From NCBI GenBank assembly GCA_021413865.1, contig JAIOPN010000018.1, positions 61,535 to 125,534 of the forward strand: 64,000 bases of DNA, in the 5' to 3' direction. The first letter of the stretch is position 1. Each line of letters opens with the position of its first letter. Under the pieces are notes generated by a model. It worked only from the letters and a program-made list of their open reading frames with translations. It was not told the DNA's origin and did not search any database. The position numbers were made by a program, and so were the translations under genes. Below are positions 53,693-60,805 of this stretch, one piece after another. The DNA comes from Planctomycetota bacterium (GTDB taxonomy: Bacteria > Planctomycetota > Phycisphaerae > Phycisphaerales > Phycisphaeraceae).

Positions 53693-54865
53693 ATGGCCTT
53701 TGAGATCGACACACGCATCCCTTGGACGGAGCACTTCGTGCAGCACGGCTTCGCCGTGCTGCGTAACCAGGTGAGCCGTGAATTCACCGACGCCGCCCTG
53801 CGGCAGATCCGCCAGCGACTGGAGGCTCCCGCACGCGACCTGCCGTTCGAGGAGTGGACGGTGGACAACATCAAGTGGACGGACAAACCCGGCCCGGGCG
53901 ATCCGGTGCTGGACCGCCTCTACGACGAACCCAATATCCGCCACATCATCGACACGATGTACGGCACCCCCGAGGTGGGCTCGCCGACCGGCTGGAGCGG
54001 CGAGAAGACCTATCAGGTGTTCCTCACGCCCTTCTCGCCCGATTACAAGCCGACACGGTTGGAAGGCGGGCACCTCGACTTCGGCGGACACCTGATCCCC
54101 AAGTTCGGCAACGCCTTCGTCATGCAGGTGGCGCTGCGCGACACCGAGCCGTTCGGCGGGAACATCACCATCATCCCCGGCTCGCACAAGCTCGTGCAGC
54201 AGCGCGTCATCGCCAACCCCTTCACGCAGTACCCGAGCGACTTCGACCTGCCCGACCTGGGTTGCGGGGAGCCTTATGAGTTCGTCGCCAAGGCCGGCGA
54301 CGTTCTGCTGATGCAGCACCTGAGCTTCCACAACGGCAACAAGTGCGGCGGCGCGACGCGGCGGCCGCGCATCGCCCTGCACGTCCAGGTGCCGCGCACC
54401 ACCTTCCCGACCATCGCCGACCCCGCCGACGCCGGCAGCCCGCCGTGGGTACGCAGCTTCACGCTCAACGGCCGGCACGAAGACCCGGACGACGAGCGGC
54501 GTTACATGGAGTTCGGCGAGAGCAAGAAGCGGATGTGGGGGGAGTGGACCAGCGCGGACGAGCCCATGTACTTCAAGATTTACACTTGGGCCGACAACTC
54601 CCTGCGGGCCCGCATCCGTCTCGCGGGTGTCCCCGAGCAGATCAGCCACGGCGCGCGCTTCGACGGCCGCCTCCTTACGTTCGGGTGTGACGCCAATGCC
54701 CCTACGAGCACGAACTGCCGGGTGGTGCTGGAGGTTGATCCGAAAAACAGTGAACAGATGATCGGGACGATCACGCCGGAGAGCGCAGCCCCCGGCGAGG
54801 CGCCTCGCACTTTCCTCCTTCGCAGAACCGGCATCATCACGACCCGCCTCAACGGCGAGGCCTGA
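53693..54865 (+). CDS. Phytanoyl-CoA dioxygenase (PhyH) family protein
   Basis: A 390-residue non-haem iron oxygenase with the same fold as the gene at 2517 but long at the C-terminus. HFVQHGFAVLRNQV is the family opening. The facial triad is HLD in RLEGGHLDFGGHLIP and the distal His in VLLMQHLSFHNGNKCG, with Arg in TRRPRIALHVQV for 2-oxoglutarate. Residues ~245-390 are an extra beta-rich part ending LLRRTGIITTRLNGEA that I do not recognise. The substrate is unknown. It is divergent from the aldo/keto reductase gene. Confidence 0.87.
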   Translation: MAFEIDTRIPWTEHFVQHGFAVLRNQVSREFTDAALRQIRQRLEAPARDLPFEEWTVDNIKWTDKPGPGDPVLDRLYDEPNIRHIIDTMYGTPEVGSPTGWSGEKTYQVFLTPFSPDYKPTRLEGGHLDFGGHLIPKFGNAFVMQVALRDTEPFGGNITIIPGSHKLVQQRVIANPFTQYPSDFDLPDLGCGEPYEFVAKAGDVLLMQHLSFHNGNKCGGATRRPRIALHVQVPRTTFPTIADPADAGSPPWVRSFTLNGRHEDPDDERRYMEFGESKKRMWGEWTSADEPMYFKIYTWADNSLRARIRLAGVPEQISHGARFDGRLLTFGCDANAPTSTNCRVVLEVDPKNSEQMIGTITPESAAPGEAPRTFLLRRTGIITTRLNGEA

Positions 54866-54879
54866 ACTCAGCGGCCCAC

Positions 54880-55761
54880 TCAACCCAGCTCAAACCCACA
54901 GCCGGCCAGGACGGCGGGGCTGTGCAGTGTCGGGCCATCACCGGCGGGGCGGAGCATGCGCGTGAGCCGGCGTGCAACCGTGAAGCCCATCGATTGCAGT
55001 GCATCGGCGATTTCCGTCTCGCGCGGCACGTCGATGATGATTGCCCGATCCGGCGACCCCGCTTGCACGAGCGCCGCGATGACCGCCTCACCCACCGCGC
55101 GGTCGTGGGCGATCACCGGCGCGATCGCGTCGGCGTTGCGGCCCGAACGGCGGATGCCCGCGGCGATCACGCGGCCGTCACGCAGGGCCATGCGGGTGAC
55201 CGCCCCGGGTTCGGCGGCGAGGTGGCGCAGCAACGCCGAGCGGTTTACGCCGGCGGCGGCGTGGTCGAGGGTGAGCAGGTCGTGCCAGTGCGCATCCTCA
55301 AGTTTGTCGTGGAGCACGATGGAACCGGTTTGAGAAGTGGTGGGGGCTGGTCGCGGTGCCGCCGTGCTCGCGGGACGCGTCCAGCGGTCGATGCCGGCGT
55401 CATCCACAAAGCCGCGCTTGAGATAGACGGGGCGGCCCAGGTCGGTGGCGTCGAGGCCCAGACGGCGGATGCCCGAGAGCTCGGCACACTGGAGCAGGGC
55501 GTCGAAGATCGCGCCGCCGTGGCCGCGGCCTCGGTGCGATTCATCGACAAGGATCATGCCGATCCAACCGATGGCGTGGCCGAAGGTCGCCAGCGTGCCG
55601 GTCGCGACGAGTTGATCCTCTTCCCACCCCGCGATGCAGTTCTGAGGCCAGAGTACGAGCAGGCGGTGCCAGTCGGCGTGGAGCTGGTTCCACCCCGCCT
55701 GCGTGCTCAGCCGCAGCGCGGCGGGGATGTCGGATTCATGCAGGGGGCGGAGGGAAATCAT
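54880..55761 (-). CDS. GNAT N-acetyltransferase, tandem-domain
   Basis: A 293-residue GNAT protein. The first domain has ISLRPLHESDIPAALRLSTQ and the acetyl-CoA loop ILVDESHRGRGHGGAIFDALL. The second half reads WHDLLTLDHAAAGVNRSALLRHL and ends in a degenerate GNAT-like strand order (AVGEAVIAALVQAGS, IIIDVPRETEIADAL), resembling the two-domain Eis-like or related architectures. The acyl acceptor is unknown. It starts 12 bases after the creatininase-family gene, so the two are probably cotranscribed. Confidence 0.8.
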   Translation of the reverse strand: MISLRPLHESDIPAALRLSTQAGWNQLHADWHRLLVLWPQNCIAGWEEDQLVATGTLATFGHAIGWIGMILVDESHRGRGHGGAIFDALLQCAELSGIRRLGLDATDLGRPVYLKRGFVDDAGIDRWTRPASTAAPRPAPTTSQTGSIVLHDKLEDAHWHDLLTLDHAAAGVNRSALLRHLAAEPGAVTRMALRDGRVIAAGIRRSGRNADAIAPVIAHDRAVGEAVIAALVQAGSPDRAIIIDVPRETEIADALQSMGFTVARRLTRMLRPAGDGPTLHSPAVLAGCGFELG

Positions 55762-55773
55762 GGGGACTCCGGA

Positions 55774-56583
55774 CTATTGCCCGGCATTCTTGATCGGTCG
55801 GTACGTCAGCACGAACGGGAAGTCGCCCAGTTTCGCCGCCGAGAGTTCGGTAAGGATCGGCACGCACTTCTCCGCCAGCGCATCGAGCACCTTCTTACCC
55901 TTCTCGGCGGTGGCTTGTTTGGGGTTGCCGGTGCCGGTGTCCTTGGTCAGTGTCGCCCAGTCGCGCGGCGACCAGACGCCCGGCGTGGTGTTGAAGGACC
56001 GCAGCTTGAACGGCGCCGCCGCCCCGTCGCCCGCCAGGTGCATCTGCACCCACTCGGGCGTCAGGTGCAGCATCATGCTCGTCTCAAACTCGTTGGCGTG
56101 GTCGCCCCCCTTGTCATCGAGGAACGGTTTCGTGTCGGCGACGAGGTAGCCGTGCACCTGCACGATGAAGATCGGCAGGTCGAGCATGATGTCGCGGATC
56201 ATGGTCTTGAACTCGTTCCCGCCGTGGAAGTTGAGCAGCACCAGGCGGTCGATGCCCTGGCGCACGAGGCTCTCGGCGACGTCGTGTAGCACCAATTGCT
56301 GAGTTCGGCCCCGCATCGTGATGGTCGCCACCTGCGTGAGTTGGGCGTTGTCGTTCCCGAACGGCACGGTGGGCAGGAGCACGCATTTGGCCCCCTTGGC
56401 GTTGGCACGTTCGACGATCATCTCGCCCAGGGCCGTGCCCTCGATGATGTCGGTGCCGTGCGGCAGGTGGTAGTTGTGGGCCTCGGTCGCGCCCCACGGG
56501 AGCATGGCGACGTTGGGCTTGAAATCCAGCAACTGGCGGTAATTGGCCTCGTTGAGGACGTACGGTCGTGGGGGTTGTCGCAT
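55774..56583 (-). CDS. Creatininase family protein
   Basis: A 269-residue amidohydrolase of the creatininase family (creatininase, mycofactocin and FAPy hydrolases). The metal-site segments are LPWGATEAHNYHLPHGTDIIEG (Glu, His, Asp) and LVLLNFHGGNEFK (His, Asn, Glu), followed by GDHANEFETSMMLHL. The substrate is not clear; the family opens cyclic amides. The start ATG at 56583 is preferred over an upstream frame extension into the tRNA-His region. It lies 80 bases downstream of tRNA-His and upstream of a GNAT gene. Confidence 0.88.
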   Translation of the reverse strand: MRQPPRPYVLNEANYRQLLDFKPNVAMLPWGATEAHNYHLPHGTDIIEGTALGEMIVERANAKGAKCVLLPTVPFGNDNAQLTQVATITMRGRTQQLVLHDVAESLVRQGIDRLVLLNFHGGNEFKTMIRDIMLDLPIFIVQVHGYLVADTKPFLDDKGGDHANEFETSMMLHLTPEWVQMHLAGDGAAAPFKLRSFNTTPGVWSPRDWATLTKDTGTGNPKQATAEKGKKVLDALAEKCVPILTELSAAKLGDFPFVLTYRPIKNAGQ

Positions 56584-56663
56584 GGTCGGCCCGTGAGATG
56601 GAAGTGGGGACGCGCGGCGCGCCGGGCGTGCGGCCGACGCCGCCGGCCGGGGGAAGAAAGAAG

Positions 56664-56738
56664 GGTGAGTGAGGGGACTCGAACCCCCGACCCTCGGGAT
56701 CACAACCCGATGCTCTAACCAACTGAGCTACACTCACC
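56664..56738 (-). tRNA. tRNA-His (anticodon GTG)
   Basis: On the minus strand the acceptor GTGAGTG (56737-56731) pairs with CACTCAC (56671-56665). The D arm is AGCTCAGTTGGTTAGAGC, the anticodon loop TTGTGAT gives GTG, and the T loop is GTTCGAGTC in GGGGGTTCGAGTCCCC. An encoded G at 56738 faces the discriminator C at 56664, the extra G-1:C73 pair unique to tRNA-His. CCA is not encoded. Confidence 0.97.
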
Positions 56739-56874
56739 ATCGCGGAGAAGGGCAGTGTAGAGCGGACCGCCGCCGGATTCAAGATTCGCGCCGGGTCGGT
56801 GCTGTGCGAAACGGGGATGGTTGCCGTGCCCCACCCGCGCGATTACACTGACGCGGTCAACGAGAGAATTAGCC

Positions 56875-57324
56875 ATGATACGTAAAGCATTGAGCGTTGT
56901 GGTCTTGACGGTAATCGGTTTAGCCGCCGTCGGCTGTCAGAAGGCCGTCTATCTGTCCGACGACAACCAGGTGCTCTCGCCGCAGTCCGGGCGGGGCCTG
57001 GTTGAGCGGCCCAATTCCCCGATCCCCGACGCCCCCATGCCCGTCGGCTTTGTCGTGGTGGAGTCCAAGAGCCGGTCGCACTCCACCTCCGCCGGCCGCG
57101 TCGTGGAACACTACTACCAGGGCCTGGCGTCCAAGGGCGACACACTGAACTTCTACCGCACGCACCTGACGGGCAACGGCTGGCAGCGCCGAAGCGAGAC
57201 GAACGTCGGCGGGATCATCGCCGCCACCTTCGCCAAGGGGCGTGAGACCCTCGAACTCCGCATTACCAACCCGCGCGACGTCACCACCGTCCGCCTCAAC
57301 ATCCGCCCGCTGGTCAATCCGTGA
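56875..57324 (+). CDS. Putative lipoprotein of unknown function
   Basis: A 149-residue lipoprotein. The signal peptide LSVVVLTVIGLAAVGC ends with a lipobox cysteine. The mature domain has a conserved-looking block VGFVVVESKSRSHSTSAGRVVEHYYQG followed by KGDTLNFYRTHLTGNGW and a beta-rich end (ETLELRITNPRDVTTVRLNIRPL). I do not recognise the family; the helix-then-strand order resembles small outer-membrane-associated stress proteins, but that is weak. A GAGAG Shine-Dalgarno precedes the ATG. The next gene follows 89 bases later on the same strand. Confidence 0.75.
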   Translation: MIRKALSVVVLTVIGLAAVGCQKAVYLSDDNQVLSPQSGRGLVERPNSPIPDAPMPVGFVVVESKSRSHSTSAGRVVEHYYQGLASKGDTLNFYRTHLTGNGWQRRSETNVGGIIAATFAKGRETLELRITNPRDVTTVRLNIRPLVNP

Positions 57325-57413
57325 TTCCGACGTAACACCCGACGCCCGGCGGGCCTCGCGCCCGAACCCGCGTCCCCGACCACTCCCGACCTCAACCACC
57401 CCAGGCGCCACGC

Positions 57414-58169
57414 ATGGAAAGCCGGCCCGATCCCGACCAGCACGTCAACGATTGGCACGATTTCCTCCACAAGGGGCGGGAGGTCTGGGACAGGTACGGC
57501 AACCACGTGCTCATCGTCGTGCTCGCGGTGATGGTGGTCATCTTCGGCTACCGCATCTACACCGCCCGGGAATTGGCCAAACACCAGAACGCCTGGCAGG
57601 AACTCTCCGGCGCGACCAGCCCCGATTCGCTCAAAAACATCGCCGACGAGAGCGGCGACCCGGTGATCGCCTCCATGGCCTACCTCCGAGCCGGCGAGCT
57701 GCTGCTCAACAAGGCCACCCTCCCTGACGCCGCCTCGGCATACAGCTCAACGCAACCCGCCGCGCCGCCCGACCCGCGCGACCGCGCCGCGGACCTCTCC
57801 CGTGCCGCCGAGATGTTCAAGGCCGCGTCCGAGCAGCACGACGCACATATAGCAATCCGCCTCAACGCCTTGCTGGGCCTGGCCTCCGTGAGCGAGGCGA
57901 CCTCTTCATGGGACGAGGCGCGACGGGTTTACGCCACGGTGATCGCGGAGGCGGACAAGGGCAGGTTCGCGGCCATCGCCGCCTTGGCGCAGGGGCGACT
58001 CAAAATGCTCGACCGCCTCAAGGAGCCGATCATCTTCGGCCCCGAGCCCGTCGCCGCCACCCAGCCCGCCACGCAACCCGCTTCGGGCCCTTCAATCGGG
58101 AACAACCCGCTGAGCCCCGCGATGATCGCCCAGCCGCTCTCCCCCGCGACGCGGCCGACGGGGCCGTGA
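57414..58169 (+). CDS. Single-TM tetratricopeptide-type protein (YfgM-like)
   Basis: A 251-residue protein with one N-terminal membrane helix (HVLIVVLAVMVVIFGYRIY) and a helical solenoid of two or three TPR-like repeats after it (IASMAYLRAGELLLNKA; AAEMFKAASEQH; IRLNALLGLASVSEA; ARRVYATVIAEADKG). This is the YfgM-like layout: a short cytoplasmic tail, one helix, then a periplasmic TPR that can act as a chaperone adaptor. A C-terminal tail has ATQPATQPA and poly-Pro. It ends 30 bases before repeat R3 copy d. Confidence 0.78.
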   Translation: MESRPDPDQHVNDWHDFLHKGREVWDRYGNHVLIVVLAVMVVIFGYRIYTARELAKHQNAWQELSGATSPDSLKNIADESGDPVIASMAYLRAGELLLNKATLPDAASAYSSTQPAAPPDPRDRAADLSRAAEMFKAASEQHDAHIAIRLNALLGLASVSEATSSWDEARRVYATVIAEADKGRFAAIAALAQGRLKMLDRLKEPIIFGPEPVAATQPATQPASGPSIGNNPLSPAMIAQPLSPATRPTGP

Positions 58170-58199
58170 TCCGCCAACCGTTTTCGTCGGGGTCTGGTC

Positions 58200-58232
58200 C
58201 CCTCTCCCTCCGGGAGAGGGTTAGGTTGAGGG
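58200..58232. repeat. Palindromic repeat, family R3 copy d
   Basis: CCCTCTCCC (58200-58208) and GGGAGAGGG (58212-58220) make a perfect 9-bp stem with a 3-base loop. The tail TTAGGTTGAGGG (58221-58232) is shared with copies c and e. Copy e follows 53 bases later in the opposite orientation. Confidence 0.8.
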
Positions 58233-58285
58233 CGGCGGCGAAAAAATAACGTCCCGCTTGCGGTTCAAACCGCCATCCAAGACGC

Positions 58286-58317
58286 CCTCACCCCATCCCT
58301 CTCCCGAATGGAGAGGG
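58286..58317. repeat. Palindromic repeat, family R3 copy e, forming the rluA-family Shine-Dalgarno
   Basis: In inverted orientation to copy d: tail CCTCACCCCA, then CCCTCTCC (58297-58304) paired with GGAGAGGG (58310-58317). The right arm GGAGAGGG lies 4-11 bases before the ATG at 58322 and is the only Shine-Dalgarno candidate for that gene. Confidence 0.75.
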
Positions 58318-58321
58318 GGTC

Positions 58322-59701
58322 ATGAAAACCCCCTTGCCCCCACACGCCACCCCCGAGCCCGACGACGACATTATCGACCTGGACGCCGAGCCGGCGCCGC
58401 TCGCTGATGGCGATGACGCGGACGCCGCGCCGGAGGACAGCGCCGCCAGCCGTCGCATCGAGGTGCACAGCAAACTCCGCACGCGGCTGGATGTCTTCCT
58501 CTTCAACCGGCTCAAGGGGATCAGCCGCAGCAAGATCCAGAAGCTCATCGACCTGGGCGGCGTGAGCGTCAACGGGGCGGTCCCCAAGGCCAGCCACAAG
58601 GTGCACGAGGGCGACGTCGTGGACGTGATCCTCCCGCCGCCGGCGGTGCGCCGCATCGAGCCCGAGCCGATCCCGCTGGACGTGATCTACGAAGATGACC
58701 AGTTCATCGTCATCAACAAGCAGGCGGACCTGATCGTCCACCCGGCGCGCAGCCACCTCTCGGGCACGCTCATCAACGGCCTGGCGTGGCGGTTCAAGCA
58801 GCAGGTCGAGAAGGCGGGGGGCACCTTCGTCCACCGCACCACGCGCGGCTTCAAGGAGAAGGGTGGCCCCGGCGACCGTCAGCCCCCAGTCACATCGCCG
58901 CAGCAGGCGCCGAAATCATCCGACCCCGACGCGAGCACCGAGGCAGAGGAAGGCATCGTCGCCGGGCTCAGTTCCGTCGGCGCGCAGGAGTTCCGCCCCG
59001 GCATCATCCACCGGCTCGACCGGTTCACGACCGGCGTCATGGTCGTGGCCAAGGCCGACACGGCGCACTGGGCGATCGCACGGCAGTTCGAGGACCGCAC
59101 CACGCACAAGTGCTACCTCGCCCTCGTGCACGGCAACCTCGAGACGCACGGCGGGGCGGTGGAGTACCCCATCGGCAAGCACCCGACCATCCGCGAGGCG
59201 ATGGCCGTCCGTCACGATTCCTCCGGGAAATACGCCCTCACGCTCTTCCGCGTCCGCGAGCAGTACAAGGGCTACGCCCTGGTCGAGATGGAGATCAAGA
59301 CCGGCCGGACGCACCAGATCCGCGTGCACATGGCCTACCTGGGCCACCCGATCGTCGGCGACATCCTCTACGGCGGCGAGCCGATCGGGAAACCCGAGTT
59401 GGACAACCCACCGGTGCCGATGGGCCCGCGCCCGTTCGTGACCTTCGCCCGTGACAAGGCGCAGGGCCAGCGCGTCGAGGATGTGGCGGCGAAACGCACC
59501 GACATGATCCTCGCCCGGCCGGCGCTGCACGCCGCGATGCTCAGCTTTACCCACCCCGAGACGCGCCAGCGCGTCACCTTCACCGCGCCGCTCCACGAGC
59601 CGATGCGCTCGCTCATCCACGAGCTGCGGAGCCGCCGCGTGGACCGCCCGGTGGCGACGGAGGGGTATTGGGTTGATTTGAAACAGGCGGTGCCGGAGTG
59701 A
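58322..59701 (+). CDS. RluA-family pseudouridine synthase with N-terminal S4 domain
   Basis: A 459-residue RluA-type pseudouridine synthase that modifies rRNA or tRNA uridines. An acidic N-terminal tail (~40 residues) precedes an S4 RNA-binding domain (TRLDVFLFNRLKGISRSKIQKL). The catalytic Asp is in GIIHRLDRFTTGVMVVAKA. An insertion of about 60 residues (around 170-230, Pro/Asp/Glu-rich) separates the FVHRTTR strand from this motif and is not usual in E. coli RluD. The later LVEMEIKTGRTHQIRVHMAYLGHPIVGD is typical. The exact RNA target is unknown. Its Shine-Dalgarno lies in a palindromic repeat. Confidence 0.92.
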   Translation: MKTPLPPHATPEPDDDIIDLDAEPAPLADGDDADAAPEDSAASRRIEVHSKLRTRLDVFLFNRLKGISRSKIQKLIDLGGVSVNGAVPKASHKVHEGDVVDVILPPPAVRRIEPEPIPLDVIYEDDQFIVINKQADLIVHPARSHLSGTLINGLAWRFKQQVEKAGGTFVHRTTRGFKEKGGPGDRQPPVTSPQQAPKSSDPDASTEAEEGIVAGLSSVGAQEFRPGIIHRLDRFTTGVMVVAKADTAHWAIARQFEDRTTHKCYLALVHGNLETHGGAVEYPIGKHPTIREAMAVRHDSSGKYALTLFRVREQYKGYALVEMEIKTGRTHQIRVHMAYLGHPIVGDILYGGEPIGKPELDNPPVPMGPRPFVTFARDKAQGQRVEDVAAKRTDMILARPALHAAMLSFTHPETRQRVTFTAPLHEPMRSLIHELRSRRVDRPVATEGYWVDLKQAVPE

Positions 59702-59710
59702 GCGGTATTC

Positions 59711-59738
59711 GTTAGCCGTCGGGTTCACCCGACGGCTA
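59711..59738. repeat. Palindromic repeat, family R6 copy c, overlapping a stop codon
   Basis: TAGCCGTCGGG (59713-59723) and CCCGACGGCTA (59728-59738) form a perfect 11-bp stem with a TTCA loop, between two convergent genes. The bases 59736-59738 are the TAG stop of the minus-strand glycoside hydrolase gene. It could serve as a bidirectional terminator although no U-tract follows. Confidence 0.8.
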
Positions 59739-60713
59739 TCCCGTCATCTCCCGGAACAACCGCACCTCTTCCACGTCGTGCGGCGATCCGTCCTTCTTCA
59801 ATAGATCGTGGAACCACCGCTTGGGCTCCGGCGCGTTCTCCGGCGAGCCCCACGGGTAGATCGTCTGCGTCTTGCCCGAGACCAGTCCCCAGTTCAGGCA
59901 GCCGACGCGTTCCTTCCTAAACACCGGCAGACAGGCCGCGACCTCGCTGTGCTCCCGGCGCAGCCACTCGGTGCAGATGATCGGCCGGCCATGCACGCGC
60001 AGCCGCGCGATGTGCGCCGCCAGCGCCGCCGCGTCGTTGTAGTTGTGGAACGTGACCACGTCCGAAGCCTCGGCCTGGAACGTGTTGAAGATCACGTTCT
60101 CGCACCAGATGCCCGCCGACAGCGGCTGCTCCGGCTTTATCTCCCGCGCCCACTCGAACGCCTTGCACAAGAGCGGCAGCGACCGCTCCTCCAGCTTCCT
60201 GTTGCCAGGCTCGTTGTAGAGGTCCCACATAAGCACCCGCGCGTCGTGCCCAAAGGAATCGACGATGTCCTTGACGTACCGCTCCAGCCGCGCCCACTCC
60301 GACGGATTGGTCACGCCGCGCGTCCCCGGGCTGTTGAGCCAGCCCGAGTTGTGCACGCCCGGCACCGGCGCGGGCTGCACACCGATCCGCGGGTTGTCGT
60401 TCCAGCAGTCGTCGAAGAAAACGAACATCGGCCGGACGCCCCGCGCCGAGGCCGCGTCGAGGAACGCGTCCATCCGCGACTTGAATCCCGTCTCGTCCTG
60501 CAGCCACGCCAGGTCGTGCAGATAGACCCGTGCCGTGTTCATCCCGAGCCCGGCGGCCCAGGCGAGTTCACGCTCAATCGTCGGGAGATCGAACGTGTCG
60601 GCCTGCCACATCTCCAGTTGATTGATCGCCGTGCTCGGGATGAAATTGCACCCCACGAGCCACGGCTGATCGGAGTACCATTTATTCGCGCGGTCGGCGT
60701 CCCATCGGTTCAT
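59736..60713 (-). CDS. Clan-A glycoside hydrolase (cellulase/xylanase-like TIM barrel)
   Basis: A 325-residue TIM-barrel glycosidase of clan GH-A. The acid/base Glu is in VLMWDLYNEPGNR and the nucleophile Glu in RPIICTEWLRR, both preceded by hydrophobic strands. WLVGCNFIPSTAINQLEMW at the N-terminus and SGIWCENVIFNTFQA plus VTFHNYND between the two glutamates are also family-like. There is no signal peptide, so it may act in the cytoplasm. The substrate is not clear (mannan, xylan or glucan). Its stop codon falls in repeat R6 copy c. It is convergent with the pseudouridine synthase gene. Confidence 0.85.
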   Translation of the reverse strand: MNRWDADRANKWYSDQPWLVGCNFIPSTAINQLEMWQADTFDLPTIERELAWAAGLGMNTARVYLHDLAWLQDETGFKSRMDAFLDAASARGVRPMFVFFDDCWNDNPRIGVQPAPVPGVHNSGWLNSPGTRGVTNPSEWARLERYVKDIVDSFGHDARVLMWDLYNEPGNRKLEERSLPLLCKAFEWAREIKPEQPLSAGIWCENVIFNTFQAEASDVVTFHNYNDAAALAAHIARLRVHGRPIICTEWLRREHSEVAACLPVFRKERVGCLNWGLVSGKTQTIYPWGSPENAPEPKRWFHDLLKKDGSPHDVEEVRLFREMTG

Positions 60714-60805
60714 CGAAAAAGCTCCTCGATGACCGCCATCCTACCGGCTTCCTCCGGCACCCCGCGAGGCACGCCCGCATCAGCGGGGTGTGTCCTCTCA
60801 GGGGG

